Source: an uncultured Porphyromonas sp. (GTDB lineage Bacteria > Bacteroidota > Bacteroidia > Bacteroidales > Porphyromonadaceae). Taken from it: a stretch of DNA of 23,038 bases. This document shows, piece by piece, positions 1 to 7,288 of the stretch (its first letter is position 1; each line of letters begins with the position of its first letter). The stretch lies in assembly GCA_943912835.1 (NCBI GenBank), contig CALTVJ010000026.1:1-23038 (forward strand), read 5' to 3'. The notes under the pieces were generated by a model. That model saw only the letters and a list, made by a program, of their open reading frames with translations. It had not been told where the DNA came from and did not search any database. The translations under genes and the position numbers were made by a program.

Positions 1-35
1 GTGATAGCCCCTTAATAGTATAGTTATACGAAAAT

Positions 36-3000
36 TTACTCTGCAGTCGTTACAGACTCTTCAGAACCAATGGGAGCTTCCCATACTTGATTAGCCATAC
101 GCTTGTAAGCCGCATAACGCCACTGTGAGTTGCGTTTAGCCTCTTCGAATAGAGCCCTAGCTTCTACAGGATAAGCCTTCTCAAGTGATGCGTAACGTAC
201 TTCACCTTGCAAGAAAGGAATAAATTCATCCCACTTAGGCTCCTTACTATCTAAGATAAATGGATTCTTACCCTCAGCCTCTAGAGCAGGATTGTATCTC
301 CATAGATGCCAGTAACCGCTTGTTACAGCATTGATTTCTTCACGCTGAGCTTTACCCATACCAGCCTTAATACCATGCGATATACATGGAGAGTAAGCGA
401 TAATTACTGATGGACCATCGTAAGCTTCGGCTTCCTTAATAGCTTTCAACGTTTGAGCTGGATTTGCACTCATAGCAATCTGAGCAACATAAACGTAGCC
501 ATAAGTCGTAGCAATCATACCCAAGTCTTTCTTGCGAACACGCTTACCAGCCGCAGCAAACTTAGCAACGGCACCTATTGGCGTACTCTTAGAGCTTTGT
601 CCTCCTGTATTTGAGTAAATCTCTGTATCCAAGACAAGGATATTAACATTCTTACCAGAAGCAATTACATGGTCTAGACCACCAAAGCCAATATCATAAG
701 CCCAACCATCACCACCGATAATCCACTGACTGCGCTTGATGAAGTACTTTTTGAACTCATGAAGCTGCTTGCAGATATCACAATCACAAGCTGCTACGAG
801 AGGCTTAATAGCATCTGCTAGGCTCTTAGCCTTAGAAGCATCTTCACGGTTGTCAAGCCACTCTTGGAGCAATCCTTTAAGTTCATCACTTACAGCGTCA
901 CTTGCAATACCTTCTTCAGCCAAACGAACCAAACGCTCACGCATCTTCTCGTAACCAAGGTACATACCAAGACCAAACTCTGCATTATCCTCAAAGAGAG
1001 AATTTGCCCATGCTGGACCTTCTCCACGCTCATTCACCGTATAAGGTGTAGCTGGAGCTGAGCCTGAATAGATTGACGAACAACCAGTAGCATTAGCTAC
1101 CATCTGACGGTCTCCAAATAGCTGAGTAATAAGCTTCACATAAGGAGTTTCTCCACAACCTGCGCAAGCACCAGAGAATTCAAATAGAGGTGTAGCAAAC
1201 TGTGAGTTCTTCACATTGCTGGTTGTATCAACCAAGTGAGCCTTGCTTGTTACCTCACTGATCATCTTATCCCAGTTGTCTTGCTCTGGATACTGGCTCT
1301 CAATTGGTTTCATTTCAAGAGCCTTACCATTCTTATTACCTGGACATATATCCACACAGTTCATACAGCCAAGACAGTCAAGGACATTCACTTGTATGCG
1401 GAATGTCATATCTGTAAAGGTCTTACCAATAGCTTTCAGACCTGTAACACCTGTCTTGTTCTGTTCTTCTTGTGTCATCACAAAAGGACGTATCGTAGCG
1501 TGAGGACAAACATAAGCACACTGATTACATTGGATACAGTTCTCAGCTGTCCATTCTGGTACAGTAGCAGCAACACCACGCTTCTCAAAAGCAGCGGTAC
1601 CATTCTCAAAAGTACCATCCTCGATACCCTTGAAGACCGAAACAGGTAAGCTATCTCCCTCTTGGGCATTGATCGGACGTACAATCTTTTGTACAAACTC
1701 CGTATCGTTGCTATGTGCATCTTCTGCTGCATCATCAGGAAGATTTGCCCACTCAGGCTTCACTGGCACCTCAATAACATCAGCACCACGATCTACCGCT
1801 GCATAGTTCTTCTTGACAACATCTTCTCCCTTCTTACCATAACTCTTAACGATAGCCTTCTTCATCTGCTCTACCGCAAGATCGTAAGGGATCACGCCAG
1901 AGATTTTGAAGAATGCAGACTGAAGAATCGTATTTGTACGATTGCCCAAACCAATCTCTCGAGCGATACCTGTAGCATCAATCATGTAGAACTTGATGTT
2001 GTTTTTTGCCAAGTAGCGTTTTACTTTATTAGGCAAGTGCTTCTCTACATCCTCAAGTGTCCAGATTGAGTTAAGCAAGAAAGTACCATTTTTCTTCAAG
2101 CCCTTAGTTACATCATAAAGACGCAAATAAGCTGGTACGTGGCAAGCCACGAAGTCTGGTGTTACCACCAAGTAGGTCGAACGGATTTGCTTATCTCCAA
2201 AGCGCAAGTGAGAGCAAGTGAACCCTCCCGATTTCTTTGAGTCATAAGCAAAATAAGCTTGACAATACTTGTCGGTATTATCTCCGATAATCTTAACAGA
2301 GTTTTTGTTGGCTCCTACAGTACCATCAGCACCCAAGCCATAGAATTTAGCCTCAAAAGCACCACTGTCTTCAAAAATCAAATCTTCCTTTTCTGGTAAT
2401 GACGTAAAGGTCACATCATCAACGATACCAATAGTAAAGTGATCTTTAGGAAGACGTAGCTCCAAGTTCTCATAAACAGCCAAGATATGTGCTGGAGTAG
2501 TATCTTTTGAAGACAAACCATAGCGACCACCTACAACAAGGGGGGCATTCTCCACTCCATAGTAGCAGCTCTTAACATCTAGGTATAGAGGCTCACCATC
2601 TGCTCCACTTTCCTTAGTACGATCCAATACAGCTACACGCTTAACTGTCTTAGGCATCGCAGCTAAGAAATGCTTAGCACTGAATGGGCGATATAAGTGT
2701 ACACTGAGAAGACCGACTTTCTTACCTTCTGCTCTAAGGTGATCAATAACCTCACGGATAGCTTCTGTAACAGAGCCCATAGCAATAATCACATGCTCTG
2801 CATCGTCTGCACCGTAATAGTCAAATAGATGATATTGACGACCCGTCACAGTAGCAAGTTTATCCATATAATCTTGCACAATCTCTGGGATAGCGTCATA
2901 GAATGGGTTGGCTGCCTCGCGATGCTGGAAATACACATCTGGGTTCTCTGCCATACCACGTGATACGGGCTTCTCTGGGTTAAGCCCTCTCTCACGGAAC

Positions 3001-3611
3001 TCACGAAGAGCATCCCAATCAATAAATTGAGCTAAATCTTCGTTATCAAGAGCTTCAATCTTTTGTATCTCATGAGAAGTACGGAAGCCATCAAAGAAGT
3101 GTATAAATGGCACACGACTTGTAATTGTAGCTAGGTGAGCAACACCAGCCAAATCCATAACCTCCTGTACCGAACCTGTACAAAGTTGAGCAAAGCCCGT
3201 AGGGCGTGCTGCCATAACGTCTTGGTGGTCGCCAAAGATAGATAAGGCATGAGTAGCAATAGAGCGTGCCGACACATGAAATACGGTAGGCAACAACTCC
3301 CCAGCTATCTTATACATATTAGGGAGCATCAATAGAAGCCCTTGTGAGGCTGTGTAAGTAGTAGTCAATACCCCCGTTTGGAGAGAGCCGTGCACCGCTC
3401 CAGCAGCACCAGCTTCACTCTGCATCTCTTCTACGAGAACAGTCTCACCAAAGATATTTTTGCGTCCTTGAGCTGCCCACTCATCGACATACTCAGACAT
3501 TGTAGAAGACGGTGTAATAGGATAAATACAAGCCACCTCACTAAACATATACGAGATATGTGCAGCAGCCTGATTACCATCACACGTCAGGAACTTCTTT
3601 TCTTTAGCCAT
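36..3611 (-). CDS. nifJ: Pyruvate:ferredoxin (flavodoxin) oxidoreductase, single-chain
   Basis: Cytoplasmic enzyme that oxidises pyruvate with CoA to acetyl-CoA and CO2 and passes electrons to ferredoxin; central to energy metabolism in anaerobes. The 1191-residue chain matches the usual length of the fused homodimeric form. Seen in order: the N-terminal pyrimidine-binding domain with YPITPSSTMSEYVDEWA (about residues 30-46); a ferredoxin-like segment with two 4Fe-4S motifs, CIQCNQCAYVCP (about 687-698) and CLGCMNCVDICP (about 744-755); then the thiamine-diphosphate domain with CAGCGETPYV (about 810), GGDGWAYDIGFGG (about 963) and LDTEIYSNTGGQSSKSTP (about 990). A cysteine pair CDCDIC before the last domain fits the extra cluster of this family. 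ATG at 3609-3611 is the natural start because MAKEKKFLTCDGNQAAAHI is the conserved N-terminus. It ends in TAA; the 35 bases beyond are too short to interpret. Identification is secure. Confidence 0.97.
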   Translation of the reverse strand: MAKEKKFLTCDGNQAAAHISYMFSEVACIYPITPSSTMSEYVDEWAAQGRKNIFGETVLVEEMQSEAGAAGAVHGSLQTGVLTTTYTASQGLLLMLPNMYKIAGELLPTVFHVSARSIATHALSIFGDHQDVMAARPTGFAQLCTGSVQEVMDLAGVAHLATITSRVPFIHFFDGFRTSHEIQKIEALDNEDLAQFIDWDALREFRERGLNPEKPVSRGMAENPDVYFQHREAANPFYDAIPEIVQDYMDKLATVTGRQYHLFDYYGADDAEHVIIAMGSVTEAIREVIDHLRAEGKKVGLLSVHLYRPFSAKHFLAAMPKTVKRVAVLDRTKESGADGEPLYLDVKSCYYGVENAPLVVGGRYGLSSKDTTPAHILAVYENLELRLPKDHFTIGIVDDVTFTSLPEKEDLIFEDSGAFEAKFYGLGADGTVGANKNSVKIIGDNTDKYCQAYFAYDSKKSGGFTCSHLRFGDKQIRSTYLVVTPDFVACHVPAYLRLYDVTKGLKKNGTFLLNSIWTLEDVEKHLPNKVKRYLAKNNIKFYMIDATGIAREIGLGNRTNTILQSAFFKISGVIPYDLAVEQMKKAIVKSYGKKGEDVVKKNYAAVDRGADVIEVPVKPEWANLPDDAAEDAHSNDTEFVQKIVRPINAQEGDSLPVSVFKGIEDGTFENGTAAFEKRGVAATVPEWTAENCIQCNQCAYVCPHATIRPFVMTQEEQNKTGVTGLKAIGKTFTDMTFRIQVNVLDCLGCMNCVDICPGNKNGKALEMKPIESQYPEQDNWDKMISEVTSKAHLVDTTSNVKNSQFATPLFEFSGACAGCGETPYVKLITQLFGDRQMVANATGCSSIYSGSAPATPYTVNERGEGPAWANSLFEDNAEFGLGMYLGYEKMRERLVRLAEEGIASDAVSDELKGLLQEWLDNREDASKAKSLADAIKPLVAACDCDICKQLHEFKKYFIKRSQWIIGGDGWAYDIGFGGLDHVIASGKNVNILVLDTEIYSNTGGQSSKSTPIGAVAKFAAAGKRVRKKDLGMIATTYGYVYVAQIAMSANPAQTLKAIKEAEAYDGPSVIIAYSPCISHGIKAGMGKAQREEINAVTSGYWHLWRYNPALEAEGKNPFILDSKEPKWDEFIPFLQGEVRYASLEKAYPVEARALFEEAKRNSQWRYAAYKRMANQVWEAPIGSEESVTTAE

Positions 3612-3760
3612 TGAAGTAATCCAATTATTTTGTGATAAAATTTTAGTTCATTTTTTGAGAGAGCCTCCTGTCTTAGGGGGGAATCTAAGTACTTACTTAT
3701 AGGTATCCCACTCGTAGATACTCATAGAAAATACGCAGTAAAAACAAGCTTTTATACCTA

Positions 3761-3775
3761 TTTGTTGCTAACAAA
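3761..3775. promoter_or_regulatory. Palindrome over the nifJ -7 box, possible operator
   Basis: TTTGTT-GCT-AACAAA is a perfect 6-bp inverted repeat with a 3-base centre. It overlaps the candidate -7 box and the predicted start of nifJ transcription, where a repressor could act. The TTGTT/AACAA arms recall the redox regulator Rex, but the Rex site has an 8-base gap between those pentamers and this one has 3, so a Rex assignment is not supported by spacing. Confidence 0.35.
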
Positions 3776-3779
3776 GTTA
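3772..3779 (-). promoter_or_regulatory. Candidate nifJ -7 box (TAACTTTG)
   Basis: TAACTTTG on the minus strand fits the Bacteroidota -7 consensus TAnnTTTG. It would place the transcript start near 3765 and give a leader of about 150 bases before the nifJ ATG. No convincing -33 TTG is visible at the usual spacing, so the call rests on the -7 box alone. Confidence 0.4.
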
Positions 3780-3782
3780 ATG

Positions 3783-3802
3783 ATTCTCCACAATTAGAGA
3801 AT
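3783..3802. promoter_or_regulatory. Inverted repeat ATTCTC-N8-GAGAAT upstream of nifJ
   Basis: Perfect 6-bp arms, 3783-3788 and 3797-3802, separated by 8 bases. The repeat covers the region where the -33 element of the nifJ promoter should lie, so it could be a regulator binding site. No regulator family is recognised from it. It could also be a chance symmetry in AT-rich DNA. Confidence 0.25.
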
Positions 3803-3822
3803 ATGTCTCGTATATGCTAGAT

Positions 3823-3851
3823 ATAGACAAAAGCAATTAAATTTTGTCTAT
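3823..3851. terminator. Perfect 10-bp inverted repeat between the GHL10 gene and nifJ
   Basis: ATAGACAAAA (3823-3832) and TTTTGTCTAT (3842-3851) are exact reverse complements around a 9-base loop. The hairpin starts 56 bases after the stop of the GHL10 lipoprotein gene on the same strand, so it may terminate that transcript, although there is no long U tract after it. It also lies 44 bases upstream of the nifJ -7 box, so an operator role is possible. Confidence 0.4.
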
Positions 3852-3906
3852 TTGCATTGATAAAAAGCTATCACAGACATATAGAGAAATAAATGTTTAA
3901 TTCAAT

Positions 3907-5454
3907 TTATATCTTTACACTTATCTTATAAGGCTTACTTTCCTGCCAAAAACGATTCACAGAGGTTACTAAGAAGGTATATTTCGTTTTACCATCGACA
4001 TAAGGAAGTTTATAGAAAGGTTCGCTCGAAATATTCATAATAAACTCACTCCGCTTGACATGAGCCTTTTCAGTCTTAGGAAAACCATAAACGACATAAA
4101 GATGAGCTCCTTCAGGTTCTGAAGGTACACGGACATCATCCCAAACAAGCATATGTCCATCTTCATTACGGTCCTCCCAAACAACTTCCATTTTTTTAGG
4201 AGCTCTAGTCTTACCTAGCAAAGCATGGTATTCTGGCAAAAGTGCCTTATACCTCTGATAGTTGGTACGAAGCTCTTCGGCTACATCCTTATAGTTTCTG
4301 ACCAATTCGTCTCCAGGCCAAAAGACATTTCCTTCACTCTGAGCACGACTGAGCAGTAGTTTAAGGTCAAGTTGAGCAGCATCTTGTGTTCGCTTTATAT
4401 CCTGACCAATATAGAGTTGGACCTGTTTGTTTGTTATAGATTTACGCCACCAGTTTACCAATTCCTCATAATCAGCGACCTTATAACCTATATTCCAATA
4501 TATTTGAGGTACCACATAATCTATCCAGCCCTCATTAGCCCAGTGTAAGACATCAGCATAGAGATCATCATAATTTTGCAATCCAGAGGTTCGACTACCC
4601 CTTGGGTCTGTTGAGATATTACGATAAATTCCAAAAGGGCTAACTCCTAGACGAACCCAAGGCTTAGTCTTGAGGAGCATATGACGAATGTCATGAATAA
4701 GGATATTAACATTACTTCTTCTCCAAGAGGCTTTCGCTTCGGGCTGATAACCAGCAGGAAGTGCATAGTTTTCAAAAGTTTCATCGTCAGGAAACTCTAC
4801 CCCGTTAGCTGGATATGGATAAAAATAGTCATCTAGGTGCAAAGCATCTATATCGTATCTAGATACAATGTCTTGCATAACCTTAATGACATGCTTACGT
4901 CCCTCCGGAATACCTGGGTTTAGAACTAGTTGATTATTATAATTAACGAACCACTCCGGGTGCAAGGTTGCTGGGTGATTGGCAGCACGCTTAGCTTTGG
5001 CATTAGTTGCTCCTCGATAGGGATTAACCCAAGCATGCAACTCCATACCTCGCTTATGGCACTCCTCTACAACAAATGCTAAAGGATCCCACCCTTCATC
5101 TAGGTCTTTACCTTGCTCTCCTGTAAAGTACTTGCTCCAAGGCTCATAATTACTCCTATACCAAGCATCAGACTCCGCTCGCACCTGAAAAATCACCACA
5201 TTACAACCCGTACGTTGCAAAAGTGCAATACGATTGGCGAGTAACTTACGCCCCTCACTACGGCTAAGCCCCATATACTCGCTACGGAATATGGTAGGAA
5301 GCCAAGCTCCTCTAAATTCTCTCTTACGGGGTTGGTAACTATGTTGCGATAACTCTATATTACTACGTTTTGTCCCACAAGAACTAACCAAGGCGCTCAA
5401 TCCTAAAGCGAGACATAAAGCGAACTGAAGGCGCGTATTTTGAAAAAATTGCAT
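3907..5454 (-). CDS. GHL10/DUF187 family lipoprotein, DigH-like glycoside hydrolase
   Basis: Probable membrane-anchored glycosidase. The first 25 residues form a lipoprotein signal ending in the lipobox VSSC, with C26 as the lipidated cysteine. The core (about residues 46-400) is the glycosyl-hydrolase-like 10 domain: FRGAWLPTIFRSEY (47-60), GCNVVIFQVRAESDAWY (83-99), HAWVNPYRG (140-148), the hallmark DALHLDDYFYPYP (203-215), then GVSPFGIYRN and DYVVPQIYWN. The last 100 residues (from MEVVWED) look like a fibronectin type III-like beta domain. The best-studied relative is E. coli DigH (YddW), an outer-membrane lipoprotein that cuts denuded peptidoglycan glycan strands at the septum; a cell-wall role here is an inference from that. 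It appears to have its own promoter and is separated from the upstream lipoprotein pair by a hairpin. There is no type IX C-terminal sorting domain. Confidence 0.88.
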   Translation of the reverse strand: MQFFQNTRLQFALCLALGLSALVSSCGTKRSNIELSQHSYQPRKREFRGAWLPTIFRSEYMGLSRSEGRKLLANRIALLQRTGCNVVIFQVRAESDAWYRSNYEPWSKYFTGEQGKDLDEGWDPLAFVVEECHKRGMELHAWVNPYRGATNAKAKRAANHPATLHPEWFVNYNNQLVLNPGIPEGRKHVIKVMQDIVSRYDIDALHLDDYFYPYPANGVEFPDDETFENYALPAGYQPEAKASWRRSNVNILIHDIRHMLLKTKPWVRLGVSPFGIYRNISTDPRGSRTSGLQNYDDLYADVLHWANEGWIDYVVPQIYWNIGYKVADYEELVNWWRKSITNKQVQLYIGQDIKRTQDAAQLDLKLLLSRAQSEGNVFWPGDELVRNYKDVAEELRTNYQRYKALLPEYHALLGKTRAPKKMEVVWEDRNEDGHMLVWDDVRVPSEPEGAHLYVVYGFPKTEKAHVKRSEFIMNISSEPFYKLPYVDGKTKYTFLVTSVNRFWQESKPYKISVKI

Positions 5455-5486
5455 AAAATTCTGATTCCCTCTAATCTAAATTTACA

Positions 5487-5494
5487 CAAAGGTA
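5487..5494 (-). promoter_or_regulatory. Candidate -7 box (TACCTTTG) for the GHL10 lipoprotein gene
   Basis: TACCTTTG on the minus strand fits TAnnTTTG and lies 32 bases before the ATG at 5454, giving a short leader of about 25 bases. The -33 region has only a weak TTAG (5514-5517), which falls inside a palindrome. Confidence 0.5.
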
Positions 5495-5503
5495 CAACAT
5501 AAA

Positions 5504-5523
5504 GCCGATTTGGCTAAATCGGC
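5504..5523. repeat. Perfect 8-bp inverted repeat upstream of the GHL10 gene
   Basis: GCCGATTT (5504-5511) and AAATCGGC (5516-5523) are exact reverse complements with a 4-base loop GGCT. The repeat sits 10-29 bases upstream of the candidate -7 box, over the expected -33 position. It could be an operator, or a second terminator for the lipoprotein pair transcribed towards it. Confidence 0.4.
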
Positions 5524-5638
5524 AATCTTCACTCATGATTTCTTCAATCTAAATTGTATGAAAATGAAAGTATTTCCGCAAAACACATATTCATTAGAGC
5601 CATAAGACACTATAAACATCACAGGTATATCTCAAGGA

Positions 5639-5675
5639 GCCCCCTTACGAAACAATCAAAGTATCGTAAGGGGGC
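5639..5675 (-). terminator. Strong 12-bp stem, probable terminator of the lipoprotein pair
   Basis: GCCCCCTTACGA (5639-5650) and TCGTAAGGGGGC (5664-5675) form a perfect 12-bp, GC-rich stem with a 13-base loop. It begins 27 bases after the stop codon of the second lipoprotein gene in the direction of transcription. The following minus-strand sequence (TCCTTGAG) is only weakly U-rich, so termination efficiency is uncertain, but position and stem strength favour a terminator. Confidence 0.6.
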
Positions 5676-5702
5676 ATTTCCTAAGATGAAGAATATAAGA
5701 AG

Positions 5703-6374
5703 CTACCTATTTAATGGTGTAATCTTAACGAGAAAGTCAGGTGTCGCAAATAGTATAGAAGCGTGTTTGTGCAAGATGTGAGCAGCTTGCCAAACAGGAT
5801 AGGGACTACGTCTTGCCGAGAGCGTAAATTGTTTAGGAGATAAATGATTCTGATTTACAATGATGAGGTCCAAAAGGTCGGCTAGTTCTGCCAAATCTCT
5901 AAAAGTCCCACTATCACTCAACTCAACTACAATTTGCTCTGTCATGATGATAGGTTCATCGCTTCGTTCGCCGACATAACTATCGCCACGATATATCTCC
6001 GTAAATCCCTTAGGCAATACGTCGTCTTTAGACAACAAGCCATAAACAAGCTTTTGTGCTCCCAAGCCGTAAAAAGCCCCATCATACAGATTCCTTTTAT
6101 CACTTGCTGGATGTAAGCGCCAGCCCTCTGGCAAGTTTGAGAGTTCATCAGGCGCAGTACAAAGGACATACTGTTTGTCCTCACTCTGCAGATTCAAAAC
6201 AATACGCTTGTCTTTATACCAATAGAAGACCTTTGAGCCTCGTAACTCAAGAAGCTCCGACTCTACATAGTTTTTCAATCTCTGCTCACTCGATTTTGGG
6301 TCATTCCCTTTACAACATGAGGTGCAAAACAGAAGTGAACAAACAAGGACAAAGAAATAAGATATAGCTTTCAT
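5703..6374 (-). CDS. Hypothetical lipoprotein resembling an S8-protease pro-region, paralogue 2
   Basis: No named family is recognised with certainty. The 223-residue protein starts with a signal ending FCTSCC, so C20 is the likely lipidated residue. It is a clear paralogue of the gene just upstream: both have FYW near residue 50, an E(I/L)YRG box (126-130), F(R/K)D(L/V)AELAD(L/M)LDL (158-170), WQ(A/V)AHIL (195-201) and an A.P.F end motif (ATPDF, 210-214). The second half (EQIVVEL, AELADLLDL, WQAAHIL, ATPDF) follows the pattern of the pro-region of Bacteroidota subtilisin-like proteases, but no catalytic domain or Asp/His/Ser triad follows. A standalone propeptide-like inhibitor or binding lipoprotein is an inference. 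It lies 16 bases after its paralogue, so the two are probably co-transcribed, and it is followed by a strong hairpin. Confidence 0.8.
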   Translation of the reverse strand: MKAISYFFVLVCSLLFCTSCCKGNDPKSSEQRLKNYVESELLELRGSKVFYWYKDKRIVLNLQSEDKQYVLCTAPDELSNLPEGWRLHPASDKRNLYDGAFYGLGAQKLVYGLLSKDDVLPKGFTEIYRGDSYVGERSDEPIIMTEQIVVELSDSGTFRDLAELADLLDLIIVNQNHLSPKQFTLSARRSPYPVWQAAHILHKHASILFATPDFLVKITPLNR

Positions 6375-6390
6375 ATTTGATAATTATATA

Positions 6391-7044
6391 TCATTCAACC
6401 AAAGGTTTATACGCAGTAAAATAGGGTTTAGCTTCAGATATAGCTCGATCTTGCGTTAGGATATGAGCGACTTGCCATGCCCTACGCGAGCTATGCCTTA
6501 CCGAGAGGATATACCACCCTTGCTCCCATCGCTCAACAACCAAATCCAACATATCAGCCAACTCTGCTACATCTTTAAATCCATCAGCAGGCTTAACCAT
6601 GAGCAAATCATTATCCCAAACTAGTTGTTCTCCCAAAACATCGTAATAGAGCCCACCTCTATAAAGTTCTTTTGCTCCTTGTGGTGCTTGTTCTCCCTTC
6701 GGAACAATAGCCCAATAATAGTTTACATTAGATGATTCGTAGTCTTTGGGGGTATAAAGAGGACTATGGGCAGACACGCCAAGCTTAGTCCAAGTATTGG
6801 GTATTTGCTCTTGCGGGACAGTCGCTAAGAAGGCGCAAAGGAGCCATTCTTTTTCACTCTCTCTTGGTTCTAATGACTGCTTACTACCATTTAACCAATA
6901 GAACGGATTAATCCCTTTCAGATTTGAGATATTTTTGGCAACTTGCTCTTTTCGCTCTTCTCGACTAACAGATTTATAAGGACAACACGCCCCCAATAGA
7001 AAAACAAAAAAGAACAATACAACCAAGTACTGATGTCGTTTCAT
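6391..7044 (-). CDS. Hypothetical lipoprotein resembling an S8-protease pro-region, paralogue 1
   Basis: This 217-residue protein begins with a classic lipoprotein signal, a hydrophobic stretch LVVLFFFVFLLGAC whose LGAC lipobox makes C20 the anchor. It is the tandem paralogue of the next gene: FYW (48-50), ELYRG (126-130), FKDVAELADMLDLVV (156-170), AWQVAHIL (189-196) and AKPYF (205-209). The C-terminal half has the order expected of a fervidolysin-type pro-domain: a strand (LLMVKP), a helix (AELADMLDL), a strand (GWYILSVR), a helix (AWQVAHIL), then an A.P.F strand. No protease domain is present. It is the first gene of a probable two-gene operon read from its own promoter, divergently from sprA across 281 bases. 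Function is unknown; a role in restraining secreted proteases is a hypothesis only. Confidence 0.8.
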   Translation of the reverse strand: MKRHQYLVVLFFFVFLLGACCPYKSVSREERKEQVAKNISNLKGINPFYWLNGSKQSLEPRESEKEWLLCAFLATVPQEQIPNTWTKLGVSAHSPLYTPKDYESSNVNYYWAIVPKGEQAPQGAKELYRGGLYYDVLGEQLVWDNDLLMVKPADGFKDVAELADMLDLVVERWEQGWYILSVRHSSRRAWQVAHILTQDRAISEAKPYFTAYKPLVE

Positions 7045-7070
7045 ACATTTAACTATTTAGGATTTAATCA

Positions 7071-7078
7071 CAAATGTA
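7071..7078 (-). promoter_or_regulatory. Candidate -7 box (TACATTTG) for the lipoprotein pair
   Basis: TACATTTG on the minus strand fits TAnnTTTG and lies 27 bases before the ATG at 7044, giving a leader of about 20 bases. A run of ten A (7082-7091) lies just upstream, inside the expected spacer to the -33 element. No clear TTG is seen beyond it. Confidence 0.5.
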
Positions 7079-7081
7079 TAT

Positions 7082-7091
7082 AAAAAAAAAA
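7082..7091. repeat. A10 homopolymer in a promoter spacer
   Basis: Ten consecutive A on the plus strand (T on the coding strand of the lipoprotein genes), starting 4 bases upstream of the candidate -7 box at 7071-7078. The tract is long enough for slipped-strand length changes. Confidence 0.7.
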
Positions 7092-7163
7092 CGCACCCAT
7101 CTACACCATAAAATAAATAAGCCTCAAACTCTAATTGGAGACCACCCAATGGATTCCTAATTA

Positions 7164-7246
7164 TCTAAGTTAGACGAGCGAAGTCGTCCTACCGACAGAA
7201 GTGTTATGGATTAACTTAAACGACTTACGAGATTTAACTTAGACGA
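7164..7246. repeat. Cluster of short direct and inverted repeats upstream of sprA
   Basis: TTAACTTAAACGA (7211-7223) recurs as TTAACTTAGACGA (7234-7246), 12 of 13 bases identical and exactly 23 bases apart. TAACTTAGA (7235-7243) also has a perfect reverse complement TCTAAGTTA at 7164-7172. Between them lies TCGTCCTACCGACA (7184-7197), a motif that reappears downstream of sprA. The cluster lies about 45-125 bases upstream of the sprA -7 box, so it may bind a regulator. No known site is recognised. Confidence 0.5.
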
Positions 7247-7288
7247 TAAAATTAAGGACTCACAAGCATTCATTATGTGCGAATGAGG

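Larger units (their letters stand above)
3612..3906. other. Intergenic region between the GHL10 gene and nifJ
   Basis: This 295-base stretch holds no gene-like reading frame. It is AT-rich and contains the nifJ promoter candidate, three perfect inverted repeats described separately, and a six-base G run (3676-3681) between short CTTAG/CTAAG arms (3672-3676 and 3685-3689) within the predicted nifJ leader. No riboswitch class or small RNA is recognised. Confidence 0.6.

Noticed and set aside
1236..1649. Open frame of 137 codons on the plus strand opposite nifJ.
   Set aside because: It lies wholly antisense to the well-supported nifJ gene, has no recognisable motif and overlaps conserved ferredoxin-cluster codons.
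3761..3775. Assignment of the nifJ palindrome as a Rex operator.
   Set aside because: The TTGTT and AACAA pentamers are 3 bases apart rather than the 8 of the Rex consensus, so only an unnamed palindrome is claimed.
5554..5781. Small plus-strand open frame between the GHL10 gene and the lipoprotein pair.
   Set aside because: It runs through the 12-bp terminator stem and into the 3' end of the lipoprotein gene on the other strand, with no motif or start signal.
5703..7044. The lipoprotein pair as a toxin-immunity or bacteriocin module.
   Set aside because: No toxin domain, export motif or immunity-like partner is present; the two are paralogues of each other, which does not fit a toxin plus immunity pair.
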